NCBI RefSeq assembly: GCF_000374305.1
Contig: NZ_KB894093.1
Coordinates: 124,001-188,000 of the forward strand
DNA: 64,000 nt
Origin: Actinomadura flavalba DSM 45200
GTDB taxonomy: Bacteria > Actinomycetota > Actinomycetes > Streptosporangiales > Streptosporangiaceae
Direction: 5' to 3'
Shown here: positions 15,858 to 24,359 of the stretch, piece by piece
How positions within the stretch are numbered: position 1 is the stretch's first letter
Layout of the letters: each line of letters begins with the position of its first letter
Notes under the pieces: generated by a model
What the model was told of the DNA's origin: nothing
Databases searched by the model: none
What the model saw: only the letters and a program-made list of their open reading frames with translations
Translations under genes and position numbers: made by a program

Positions 15858-17887
15858 GACTCCCCGCGCTGGCCAGCGGTGGCCTGGAACTGCGCCGGTT
15901 CGCCCGCAACCGGCTGACCCGGGCGGCGCTGGCGTCCGTCGTCGCGCTCCCCCTGCTCTACGCGGGCCTGTACCTGTGGTCGTTCTGGGACCCGGCGGCC
16001 CGGCTCAAGCACGTGCCCGTCGCGCTCGTCGTGGAGGACCGGCCCGCCAGGGCCGGGGACGACACCGTCCGCGCGGGCGCCGACCTGGCCGATGAGCTGA
16101 AGCGCCGCGACGTCTTCGACTGGAAGACGGTCACCGCCGCCCAGGCGCGCAAGGGCCTGCGCGACGGCGACTACTACATGTCCCTGACCGTCCCCCGCGA
16201 CTTCAGCGCCCGGATCGCCGGCCCGTCCGGCGACGGCGTGCCCGCCGCCGCCGGGCTCCGCCTCGACCTGGACGACTCCAACAACTACATCGTCGGCACC
16301 CTCGCCCAGTCGGCGTTCAAGGAGATCAGCGCGGCGGCCGGGGCCAAGGCGACGCGCGGCTACTTCGACCAGATCTTCCTGTCGTTCGGCACCCTGCACG
16401 GCGAGCTGGACGAGGCCGCCCGGGGCGCCGGACGCCTCGCCGACGGCTCCGGCCGGGCGCACGACGGCGCGGGCAGGCTCGCACAGGGCCTGGACACCGC
16501 GCGCAAGGGCGGCGCCGAGCTGACCGACGGCCTCGGCACGCTGCGCGGCGGCACGAAGCAGGTCGCGGCGGGCACGGCACGGCTCGCGGGCGCGGTGAAC
16601 GAGGCGGCGGACGGCGTCGTCCCGCTGCTGCGCGAGCACGCCCCCGAGATCCGCGACGCGGCGCTGCTCGTCGCCCGGGGCGCCGACGCGCTCGCCGACG
16701 GCGCGGACACGCTGCCGCAGCAGACGCGCGCCGCGCACCAGCGCGCGAAGCAGGCCGACGCGCAGCTCCGCGCCGCCCTCGCGCTCCGGCCCGATCTGCC
16801 GCAGAACGTCCGGGACGACCTGCTCGCCGCGTCCGCCCGCGTCGTGGACGTCGCCGCGCAGGTCGACGCCTACGTCCGCTCGCACACCGCCGAGCTGAAG
16901 AAGATCGCCGCCGACGCCCGGACGGTCGAACGCGCCGCCCGCCGGGTCGCGAAGGAGGCGCCGGGGCTCGCGTCCCGCATCGAGAAGGCGCGCCGCGACG
17001 TCAACCGGCTCAACGACGGCGCGAAACAGATCAACTCCGGCGCGGGCCGTCTGCTGGCGGGCTCGGCCGAGCTGTCCGGCGGCCTCGGAAAGCTGTCCCG
17101 GGGCGCGGTGACGCTCGACTCGGCGCTCGCGCAGATCGCCGACGGCAGCCGCGAGCTGGCGGGCGGGCTGCGCGACGGCGTCGAGCAGATCCCCGACTAC
17201 GGCGACGAGGAACGCGGCGCCCGCGCCGACATGATGAGCAGCCCCGTCAAGCTCGCCGCCACCAAGCACAACCCGGCGCCCAACTACGGCACCGGCTTCG
17301 CGCCGTTCTTCGTGCCGCTGGCGCTGTGGGTCGGCGCGATGTTCATCTACATGATCCTGCGCCCGCTGACGCCGCGCGCCGTGGCGAGCAACGCGCCCCC
17401 GTGGCGGGTCGCGCTGGCGGGCTGGCTGCCGGGCGCGGCACTGGCCGTCGCGCAGGTGCTCGTGCTGCTGGGCGTGCTGCGGTTCGGGCTGGGGCTCCAG
17501 GCCCGGCACTGGCCCGCGCTCGTCGGGTTCCTCGCGCTGTCGGCGGTGACGTTCGCGGCGCTCGTCCAGTTCGTCAACGCGCGGTTCGGGCCGAGCGGGC
17601 GCGTGATCGCGCTGGCGCTGCTGATGCTCCAGCTCACCGCGTCCGCCGGGACGTACCCGATCGAGACGAGCCCGGCGTTCTTCCAGGCAATCCGGCCGTT
17701 CCTGCCGATGCCGTGGGTGGTCGACGCGGTGCGGCGGCTGATCAGTGGCGGGGATCTCACCCCGGTGTGGCAGGGTGGTGCGGTGCTGGCGGCGTTCCTG
17801 GCCGCCGGTCTCGCGCTCGGCGCGCTCGCCGCGCGGCGCAACCGGGTCCAGACGCTCGACCGTCTGCACCCGGTGCTGCGGATCTGA
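15854..17887 (+). CDS. YhgE/Pip-domain membrane protein
   Basis: A 677-residue membrane protein of the YhgE/phage-infection-protein family. One N-terminal helix (about 22-46, LASVVALPLLYAGLYLWSFW) is followed by a long extracytoplasmic region (50-480) with repeated heptad-like segments of the form GAGRLADGS/GGAELTDGL, predicted coiled coil. The C-terminal part has five or six helices of an ABC-2-like permease. Family members include the Lactococcus phage receptor Pip and the ESX-linked YueB. Gene order ATPase-YhgE-TetR behind one operator suggests an inducible efflux or envelope-stress function. Confidence 0.85.
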   Translation: MRLPALASGGLELRRFARNRLTRAALASVVALPLLYAGLYLWSFWDPAARLKHVPVALVVEDRPARAGDDTVRAGADLADELKRRDVFDWKTVTAAQARKGLRDGDYYMSLTVPRDFSARIAGPSGDGVPAAAGLRLDLDDSNNYIVGTLAQSAFKEISAAAGAKATRGYFDQIFLSFGTLHGELDEAARGAGRLADGSGRAHDGAGRLAQGLDTARKGGAELTDGLGTLRGGTKQVAAGTARLAGAVNEAADGVVPLLREHAPEIRDAALLVARGADALADGADTLPQQTRAAHQRAKQADAQLRAALALRPDLPQNVRDDLLAASARVVDVAAQVDAYVRSHTAELKKIAADARTVERAARRVAKEAPGLASRIEKARRDVNRLNDGAKQINSGAGRLLAGSAELSGGLGKLSRGAVTLDSALAQIADGSRELAGGLRDGVEQIPDYGDEERGARADMMSSPVKLAATKHNPAPNYGTGFAPFFVPLALWVGAMFIYMILRPLTPRAVASNAPPWRVALAGWLPGAALAVAQVLVLLGVLRFGLGLQARHWPALVGFLALSAVTFAALVQFVNARFGPSGRVIALALLMLQLTASAGTYPIETSPAFFQAIRPFLPMPWVVDAVRRLISGGDLTPVWQGGAVLAAFLAAGLALGALAARRNRVQTLDRLHPVLRI

Positions 17888-17906
17888 CCGGACGGGAGAG
17901 GACGCG

Positions 17907-18485
17907 GTGACGTCGAGCGCCACGCGGGACCGGCTGTTCGCGGCGGCGATCGAGCTGATCGCCGAACGCGGCTTCACGGCCACCACCGTCGACCAGATCG
18001 CCGAGCGGGCCGGGGTCGCCAAGGGCACCGTCTACTACAACTTCGGCAGCAAGGCGGCGCTGTTCGACAGCCTGCTGGAGTTCGGCATCGGACGCCTGGC
18101 CACCGCCCTCCGCGACGCCGCCGAGGGCCGGGAGCCGCTGGCCGCGCTGGAGGCGATCGTCGGCGCCGAGCTGGAGTTCCTCGGCGCCCACGACGCGTTC
18201 GCCCGCCTCCTCATCGCCGAGACCTGGCGGCGCGGCGGCGACTGGCAGCACGCCGCCACCATGATCCGCGAACGCGTCATCGGCACGATCGCCGACGTCC
18301 TCCGCACGGCCGTGGAAACGGGCCGCCTCCGCCCCGACCTGGACGTCGGCACGGCCGCCTCGGCCGTCTTCGGCATGGTCCTCGCCGTGGCGATGGACTG
18401 GCGCGCCCTCCAACCCGACCGCCCCCGCAAGGAGGTCGAATCCACCCTCCTGGACCTCCTCCGAGGCCGCCTGACCAGCCTCTAA
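17907..18485 (+). CDS. TetR-family regulator of the YhgE operon
   Basis: A 192-residue TetR protein beginning at a GTG (VTSSATRDRLFAAAIELIAERG) with a GGGAGAGGA ribosome site. The helix-turn-helix is VDQIAERAGVAKGTVYYNFGSKAALF (about 28-53). The C-terminal domain is an all-helical ligand pocket. It lies 19 bases after the YhgE gene and is the likely repressor acting at the 22-bp palindrome in front of the operon. Its TAA stop overlaps the stop codon of the convergent OmpA-domain gene. Confidence 0.85.
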   Translation: MTSSATRDRLFAAAIELIAERGFTATTVDQIAERAGVAKGTVYYNFGSKAALFDSLLEFGIGRLATALRDAAEGREPLAALEAIVGAELEFLGAHDAFARLLIAETWRRGGDWQHAATMIRERVIGTIADVLRTAVETGRLRPDLDVGTAASAVFGMVLAVAMDWRALQPDRPRKEVESTLLDLLRGRLTSL

Positions 18486-19057
18486 CTCCCGTAGCTGATC
18501 TCTACGCGGCGGTTCTTCGCGCGGCCCTCGGGGTTGTCCTTGCCGGCCGAGGTGTTGGGGGCCACGGGCTGGGTTGCGCCCTTGCCGTCGGTGGTGATCG
18601 TCGCGGTGTTCAGGAGGGTCGAGAGTTCGGTCTTCACGGAGTCGGCGCGGTCCTTGGAGAGTTTGCGGTTGGCGGACTCCGCGCCGATCGCGTCGGTGTG
18701 GCCGACGACGCGGACGGCGCCGCGTGGCCGGCCGATCCGTGCGGCGATGCGCTTGAGCTGGGTCTTCGCGGAGCCCGACAGTTCCGCCGAGCCGAAGGCG
18801 AACAGCACGTCCGCGCTGATGCGCACCGTGACCGTGGCGCCGTTGCGCTTCTCCTCCTCCAACGCGGTGATCGAGCCAGGCAGGTCCATCGCCTCGACCG
18901 AGCCGGGGACGTCCATCGCCTCGATCGACGCGGCGAGGTCCCGGTCGCTCGGCGTCGGGTACCTGTCCGGCGACGGGCTCGCCGACGCCCCCGGCGCGGA
19001 CGCGACGGTCAGCGCGACCGCGACGGCCAGCGCGACCGCCCGGCGCGGCCCGTTCAC
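18482..19057 (-). CDS. secreted OmpA-domain protein
   Basis: A 191-residue protein with a signal peptide (VNGPRRAVALAVAVALTVA...). The C-terminal OmpA-like peptidoglycan-binding domain spans about residues 80-190: LFAFGSAELSGSAKTQLKRIA, VVGHTDAIGAESANRKLSKDRA and the closing NRRVEISY. In Gram-positive actinomycetes this domain tethers exported proteins to peptidoglycan. A short imperfect repeat (EAMDVPGS/EAMDLPGS) precedes the domain. The GTG start overlaps the upstream lipoprotein stop as GTGA, so the two are coupled and may form a surface complex. Confidence 0.85.
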   Translation of the reverse strand: MNGPRRAVALAVAVALTVASAPGASASPSPDRYPTPSDRDLAASIEAMDVPGSVEAMDLPGSITALEEEKRNGATVTVRISADVLFAFGSAELSGSAKTQLKRIAARIGRPRGAVRVVGHTDAIGAESANRKLSKDRADSVKTELSTLLNTATITTDGKGATQPVAPNTSAGKDNPEGRAKNRRVEISYGS

Positions 19058-19602
19058 CGCGCCACCGGCACGTCGCGGAACGGCGCCCACTGCCCGTACA
19101 CGACGTCCATGCTGCGGACGTTGTCCGGCGGCGCCGCGAAGACGTAGCTCTGGAGCGACGGGCGTCCGGCGGGCAGCCGGACGCTGACGTACTCCGGCTC
19201 CAGGCTCTTCATGCCGACCTTCACCACCGAGTGCCGCTTGAGGTTCACGGTGTCGAGCAGCGTGGGGTCGGGGCCGTGGCGGCCGTTCAGCTCGTAGACG
19301 CTGACGCCGTTCGCGTCGCCCACGCGGGGCGTCAGCACCATCGTCAGGTGCAGCAGCTTGCCCTTGACGCGCAGCTCTGCGACGCCGAGCTCCAGCGTGC
19401 CGCCGCCCCCGGCCTGCGTCTGCACCGTCGCCTTCACGATCGGCTTGGCCGGGTCGAGCGGGACGTAGCCCGCCACGGCGGGCTGCTGCCGGTCCGGGCC
19501 CGGCCCGCCGCCGGACGGGGAACCGTCGTCACCGAGGACGCCGCAGCCGGTGAGCGCCAGCACCGTCGCGCCCGCCGCCGCAGCGAGGCTGATCCGCCGC
19601 AT
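19054..19602 (-). CDS. lipoprotein upstream of OmpA-domain protein
   Basis: A 182-residue lipoprotein with lipobox LTGC near residue 20. The mature part is beta-rich, with strands such as LELGVAELRVKGKLLHLTMVLTPR and EYVSVRLPAG, suggesting an immunoglobulin-like or DUF4352-like fold. The ATG at 19602 has an AGAGG site; a GTG two codons upstream is less well placed. It is the first gene of a two-gene operon with the OmpA-domain protein and probably acts at the cell envelope. Function is unknown. Confidence 0.7.
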   Translation of the reverse strand: MRRISLAAAAGATVLALTGCGVLGDDGSPSGGGPGPDRQQPAVAGYVPLDPAKPIVKATVQTQAGGGGTLELGVAELRVKGKLLHLTMVLTPRVGDANGVSVYELNGRHGPDPTLLDTVNLKRHSVVKVGMKSLEPEYVSVRLPAGRPSLQSYVFAAPPDNVRSMDVVYGQWAPFRDVPVAR

Positions 19603-19656
19603 CGCCACCTCTTTCGTCGAAGGGAGTTCGACGGTAGTCGACGCTGGGACGACCGG

Positions 19657-21237
19657 TCAGGTTCGCTCCTTTTCGGACTTGCCCGCGATCTCCCTGGCCC
19701 AGCGGTAGTCGGCCTTGCCCGCCGGAGAGCGCCGCATCTCCGGCACGAACGCGTACGTGCGCGGCACCTTGTAGCCCGAGAGTTCGCGGCGGCAGTGCGC
19801 GTCCAGCTCGGCCGGATCGGGCGCCGCCGCGACCGGCTGCACGACGGCCGCGACGCGCGACCCCCAGCGCGGGTCGGGCAGGCCGGTGACGACGGCGTCG
19901 TACACGTCCGGGTGGCCTTTCAGGACGGCCTCGATCTCCTCGGGGAACACCTTCTCCCCGCCGGTGTTGATCGTCTGCGAGCCGCGTCCGAACACCGCGA
20001 TCGACCCGTCGGCCTCGACGGTCGCGATGTCGCCGGTGAGCAGCCAGCGGCGGCCGTCCACCTCGGGGAACGTCCGGGCCGTCTTCTCGGGGTCGTTGTG
20101 GTAGCCGCGCGCGATGTGTCCGCTGCGGGCGACCTGCCCGAGGACGCCCGAGCCGGGCTCGACGGGACGCAGCGCGTCGTCCAGCACGGTGACGTTCTCG
20201 ACGTCGGGCGCGAACCGCAGCCCCTTCTCCGGCGACGACCCCGGCACGGCCGCGGCGGTCGAGCCCGACTCGGTCGAGCCGAACCGGTCCAGGACCATCG
20301 CGTTCGGCAGCAGTTCCTGGACGCGGTCGCGGACGGTGCCGGTGAAGATCGCGCCGGTCGACACGAACGCCAGCAGCGACGAGGTGTCGTAGTCGCCCGC
20401 CGCCAGCTCGTCGGCCATCGGGATCGCCATCGCGTCGCCGGTGACGGTGAGCGAGTTGACGCCCTCGCGGGCGATCGTCCGCCACACCTCGGCCGCGTCG
20501 AACCGCCGCGTGTAGACGAGCGTCGCGCCCATCCACCAGGCGATCCACGTGGCCATCTGCGCGGCGCCGTGCATCAGCGGCGCCACCGGCATCATCACCA
20601 TCGGGCCGCCCGCGACGGCCTGCGCGACGACGTCCTCGGGCCGGTCCGGACGCGGGAACGTCGGGTTCCAGAACGCCTTCAGCAGTTGCTCGACGTCCCA
20701 CAGCACGCCCTTGGGCATCCCGGTCGTGCCGCCGGTGTAGACGATGTAGGTGTCGGTGCCCGAGCGCGGCGCGAAGCCGCGCGTGGCGGGCCGCGCGGCG
20801 AGCGCGTCCGCGTACGGCACCGCTCCGGGCACCGTCGAGGCGCCGCCGACGGCGAGCAGGTGCCGCAGCTCCGGCGCCTGCGGCGCGACGGCCGCGACGC
20901 GCGCGTCGAACTCCACGTCGTACAGCAGCGCGACGGCCCCCGAGTCGCGCAGCAGGTACCGCAGTTCGCCCTCGACGTACCGGTAGTTCACGTTGACCGG
21001 CACGGCCCGGATCTTGAGCGCGGCCAGCAGCGCCGCCGCGTACTCGACGCCGTTGTAGAGCTGGATCGCCACGTGCCGCCCCGCTTCCACCCCGGCCGAC
21101 GCCAGGTGGTGCGCGAGCCGGTTGGCGTGCGCGTCCAGCTCGGCGTAGGTGAGCCGCGCGTCGCCGCAGACCAGCGCGGTCCGGTCCCCGATCGCGTCCG
21201 CGATCGCCTCGAACAGGTCGGCGTGGTTGAACTCCAT
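19657..21237 (-). CDS. acyl-CoA synthetase (FadD19-like)
   Basis: A 526-residue ANL-superfamily ligase. The AMP-binding P-loop YTGGTTGMPKG is near residue 170, the adenylate motif DRFGSTESG near 320, the hinge TGDIATVEADGSI near 405 and the catalytic lysine region SPAGKADYRW at the end. The N-terminus and the MPVAPLMHGAA segment resemble steroid-side-chain CoA ligases such as FadD19 and FadD17. GAAAGG precedes the ATG. It is the last of five co-directional genes and would activate the carboxylic acid entering the pathway. Confidence 0.85.
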   Translation of the reverse strand: MEFNHADLFEAIADAIGDRTALVCGDARLTYAELDAHANRLAHHLASAGVEAGRHVAIQLYNGVEYAAALLAALKIRAVPVNVNYRYVEGELRYLLRDSGAVALLYDVEFDARVAAVAPQAPELRHLLAVGGASTVPGAVPYADALAARPATRGFAPRSGTDTYIVYTGGTTGMPKGVLWDVEQLLKAFWNPTFPRPDRPEDVVAQAVAGGPMVMMPVAPLMHGAAQMATWIAWWMGATLVYTRRFDAAEVWRTIAREGVNSLTVTGDAMAIPMADELAAGDYDTSSLLAFVSTGAIFTGTVRDRVQELLPNAMVLDRFGSTESGSTAAAVPGSSPEKGLRFAPDVENVTVLDDALRPVEPGSGVLGQVARSGHIARGYHNDPEKTARTFPEVDGRRWLLTGDIATVEADGSIAVFGRGSQTINTGGEKVFPEEIEAVLKGHPDVYDAVVTGLPDPRWGSRVAAVVQPVAAAPDPAELDAHCRRELSGYKVPRTYAFVPEMRRSPAGKADYRWAREIAGKSEKERT

Positions 21238-21251
21238 CGGGGGCCTTTCGG

Positions 21252-22409
21252 TCAGGGGCGGTCGCTTCCGACGATCCACATCGCGAAGAACTGGGCCCCG
21301 CCGCCGTAGGCGTGCCCGAGGGCGCGGCGCGCGCCGTCCACCTGGTGCTCCCCCGCCATCCCGCGCACCTGGAGCGCCGCCTCGGCGAAGCGGATCATCC
21401 CCGACGCCCCGATCGGGTTCGACGACAGCACGCCGCCGGACGGGTTCCACGGAATGTCGCCGGTGAGCGCGGTCGCGCCCGACTCGGTGAGCTTCCAGCC
21501 CTCGCCCTCGCCGCAGAACCCCAGGTTCTCCAGCCACATCGGCTCGTACCAGGAGAAGGGGACGTACACCTCGGCGCAGTCGAGTTCGGCGCGCGGGTCG
21601 GTGATGCCCGCCTGCCGGTACACGTCGGCCGCGCAGTCCTTGCCGCCCTGCGGGCTGACGGTGTCGCGGCCCGCGAAGAAGATCGGCTCGGACCGCATCG
21701 CGGTGCCGTGCACCCACGCCGCCGGACGCGGGGCCCTGCGCGCGGCGCTCTCGGACGCCAGCACCATCGCGCACGCGCCGTCCGACGACGGGCACGTCTC
21801 CAGGTACCGGATCGGCTCCCACAGCATCGGCGTCGCCTCGACCATCTCCCGCGAGATGCCGGGGATCTTCAGGTGCGCGTACGGGTTCTTCAGCGCGTTC
21901 TCGCGGTCCTTCACCGCGACGAGCGTCCCGACGTGGTCCGGCGCGCCCGACCGCCGCATGTACGCGCGGATGTGCGGCGCGAAGTAGCCGCCCGCGCCGA
22001 CGACCAGCGACGTCGTGAACGGCGTGTTCACCGTCAGCGCCCACGTCGCGTTCGACTCGCTCTGCTTCTCGTAGGCGATCGTCAGCACCCGGTCATGGAC
22101 GCCGCCGCGCACCAGGCTCGCCGCGACGAGCGCCGTCGAGCCGCCGACCGACCCGGCCGTGTGCACCCGCATGATCGGTTTCCCGGCGGCGCCGAGCGCG
22201 TCGGCCAGGTACGCCTCGGGGTGCGTCATGCCCTCGAACAGGTCGGGCGCCTTGCCGATGACGACGGCGTCGATGTCCGTCCAGGTCAGCCCGGCGTCCT
22301 CCAGCGCCCGCGCCGCCGCCTCGCGGAGCAGGCCGGGCACGGACACGTCGGGGCGGCGCGTCCTGTAGGCGGTCTGGCCGACGCCGATCACCGCGCACCG
22401 TTCAGCCAT
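21252..22409 (-). CDS. thiolase-like protein lacking the nucleophilic Cys
   Basis: A 385-residue thiolase-superfamily protein similar to lipid-transfer proteins of the Ltp3/Ltp4 type. At the place of the nucleophile loop it reads RVHTAGSVGGSTAL, so the reactive cysteine appears to be a serine (about 87). The C-terminal NPSGGVLSSNPIGASGMIR loop is well conserved. It is unlikely to be a classic thiolase by itself. It may pair with the Cys-containing thiolase gene directly upstream, whose coding end it overlaps by 8 bases, as in heteromeric Ltp complexes. Confidence 0.8.
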   Translation of the reverse strand: MAERCAVIGVGQTAYRTRRPDVSVPGLLREAAARALEDAGLTWTDIDAVVIGKAPDLFEGMTHPEAYLADALGAAGKPIMRVHTAGSVGGSTALVAASLVRGGVHDRVLTIAYEKQSESNATWALTVNTPFTTSLVVGAGGYFAPHIRAYMRRSGAPDHVGTLVAVKDRENALKNPYAHLKIPGISREMVEATPMLWEPIRYLETCPSSDGACAMVLASESAARRAPRPAAWVHGTAMRSEPIFFAGRDTVSPQGGKDCAADVYRQAGITDPRAELDCAEVYVPFSWYEPMWLENLGFCGEGEGWKLTESGATALTGDIPWNPSGGVLSSNPIGASGMIRFAEAALQVRGMAGEHQVDGARRALGHAYGGGAQFFAMWIVGSDRP

Positions 22410-23442
22410 CGTGGTCTCCCGAGAGGACGCAGACGAGGTTCTGTTGCAGGCACGGCCCGGACGCGGCGTGCCCGAGCACGCGGGTCGCGGTGCCGTCGTG
22501 GACGCGGGCGGCGGCCTCACCGATGCGGATCAGGCCGGTCGCCATCATGGGGTCGGCGGCCAGCGGCCCGCCGGACGGGTTGACGGTCACGTCGTCACCG
22601 AGCCCGAGCGCCTCGCGCAGGATCAGCTCCTCATGGGTGAACCGCGCGTGCAGCTCGGCCACCTGCACGCCCGCCGCGCCCGCCCTCTCCCCCGCCAGCC
22701 GCGCCGACGCCGACCGGGACAGGTCGCGGGCGCCGGGCGAGTGCGGGTCGGCGCGGTGGTCGAACCCGGTGATCCAGGCGGGCCGTTCGCACAGGTCGCG
22801 GGCCGCGTCGCCGGACGCCAGGACGATCGCCGCCGCGCCGTCGGTGACGGGCGGCAGGTCGCTCGCGCGCAGCGGCGCCACGGCGTAGGCGTCGTCGGAC
22901 GGTTCGGGCAGGTCGAGCGCGTACGGGTTGGCGCGCCCGGCGGCGCGGGACCGGGCGGCGACGGCCGTCAGGTCGTCCTCCTCGGCACCCGACCGCTCCA
23001 GGTACGCGCGGGCCTGGAGCGCCGCGAGCGACACCCCGTCCACGCCGAGCGGCACCAGGTGGTACGGGTCGAGCTGCACGGTCAGCATCTCGGCCGTGTC
23101 GACCTGCGAGGTCTTGCCGAACCCGTAGACGAGCGCGGTGTCGGTCTCGCCCGACAGCAGCTTCACCCACGCCTCGTACAGCGCCCACGCGGCGTCCATC
23201 TCGACGTGGCTCTCGGCGATCGGCGGCCACGCGCCGACCGCGTCCAGCGCGGCCACGAACGAGAACGGCGCGCCCGCCAGGTAGTCGTTGGAGCCCGAGC
23301 AGGTGAAGCCGAACCGCTTCCGGCCGGTGCGCTCCTTGATCTCGGTGATGACGGGGGCCAGCAGCTCGGTCTCGGAGAGGCCCGTGTCGTGGCCGGTGTG
23401 CGTCGTCTGGACGAACGCGACGACGGCGATCGGTGGCGTCAC
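22402..23442 (-). CDS. thiolase-fold lipid-transfer protein with Cys
   Basis: A 346-residue thiolase-superfamily protein. The N-terminal nucleophile loop RFGFTCSGSNDYLAG keeps a cysteine at about residue 48, and VNPSGGPLAADPMMATGLIR is the C-terminal loop. It is shorter than typical thiolases (about 390). The GTG start overlaps the upstream DUF35 gene stop as GTGA, and its own 3' end overlaps the next thiolase-like gene. Three overlapping genes (DUF35, this thiolase and the Cys-less thiolase) strongly suggest one protein complex acting on an acyl-CoA. Confidence 0.8.
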   Translation of the reverse strand: MTPPIAVVAFVQTTHTGHDTGLSETELLAPVITEIKERTGRKRFGFTCSGSNDYLAGAPFSFVAALDAVGAWPPIAESHVEMDAAWALYEAWVKLLSGETDTALVYGFGKTSQVDTAEMLTVQLDPYHLVPLGVDGVSLAALQARAYLERSGAEEDDLTAVAARSRAAGRANPYALDLPEPSDDAYAVAPLRASDLPPVTDGAAAIVLASGDAARDLCERPAWITGFDHRADPHSPGARDLSRSASARLAGERAGAAGVQVAELHARFTHEELILREALGLGDDVTVNPSGGPLAADPMMATGLIRIGEAAARVHDGTATRVLGHAASGPCLQQNLVCVLSGDHDG

Positions 23443-24359
23443 AGGTAGTCCTTGATGTCGTCGAACGGGACGTCGGGCTCGTCGAGCGGCTCGAACCACT
23501 TGATGTTGGACATCGCGCGCGTCCACTCCGCGCGGGGCCGCCACGCCGCCCTGACCCGCATGCCCATGCGGACCTGGTCGGCGGGCAGCCCGGCGACGAG
23601 CGTGAGCATCGTCAGGCCCGCGCCGTCCAGCAGGATGTACGCCGAGACGAACGGGACCTCGGGCGCGCGGGGGTCGGGCAGGTTGTTCACGGCGAACGTC
23701 GTGACCGTCCCGGTGTCGGGGAGTTCGACCTCCTGGGTCGTCGGCACGCCGTCCTTGGGGCACAGGCCCTTCATCGGGACGATCACCTGGCCGCAGACGT
23801 CGCAGCGGTGGCCGATGATCTTCCCCTGCTCGATGCCCTCCAGGAACCGGTCCAGCGCCCGGCCGCCCCGCAGCCGGTACTCCAGCCGCGTCGGCGCCGT
23901 GATCATCGTGACCTCGGGCCGGAAGCACTCGATGTCGCCGATGCCGCCGGTGCGCTCGGCCCGCCACTTCGGGCGGACGCGCAGGCCCGTCTTCAGCAGG
24001 CGCGGCGGCTCGGCGTGGTCACCGACGTCCAGGGCGTGCAGCAGCGCGGTGTCGGCGCCGTCCGGGCGGATCAGCGCCCACGCGAACGGACGGTCCAGCG
24101 GATGCCCCGGACGCGGTTCGGGCACCCACGCCCACGTCGTGACCGTCCCGGCCGGGCCGACCTCGACGAACTCGCGGGTGGTGTCCTCGCCGGTGTCGGG
24201 GTCGTACTCGGCGGGCGGCACCAGCACCCGTCCGCCGGCCGTCCTGACCCCGACGATGCGGCCGTCGCGCAGCTCGCTCAGGAACCGGCCGATGACCGGG
24301 CCGACCGAGCGCGTGTAGCCGCCGGGGAACTCCAGGACGTGGTTCGGCTCAGATGCCAC
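23439..24359 (-). CDS. tandem DUF35 OB-fold protein
   Basis: A 306-residue protein containing two DUF35-like units. The first (about 20-150) lacks zinc-ribbon cysteines. The second (about 165-300) has the complete set, HRCDVCG and LCPKDG, followed by an OB fold ending MRVRAAWRPRAEW. Such fused proteins accompany pairs of thiolase-like proteins, and here two such genes follow directly. The GTG start overlaps the upstream acyl-CoA synthetase end by 11 bases. It probably recruits or channels the acyl-CoA substrate to the thiolase partners. Confidence 0.8.
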   Translation of the reverse strand: MASEPNHVLEFPGGYTRSVGPVIGRFLSELRDGRIVGVRTAGGRVLVPPAEYDPDTGEDTTREFVEVGPAGTVTTWAWVPEPRPGHPLDRPFAWALIRPDGADTALLHALDVGDHAEPPRLLKTGLRVRPKWRAERTGGIGDIECFRPEVTMITAPTRLEYRLRGGRALDRFLEGIEQGKIIGHRCDVCGQVIVPMKGLCPKDGVPTTQEVELPDTGTVTTFAVNNLPDPRAPEVPFVSAYILLDGAGLTMLTLVAGLPADQVRMGMRVRAAWRPRAEWTRAMSNIKWFEPLDEPDVPFDDIKDYL

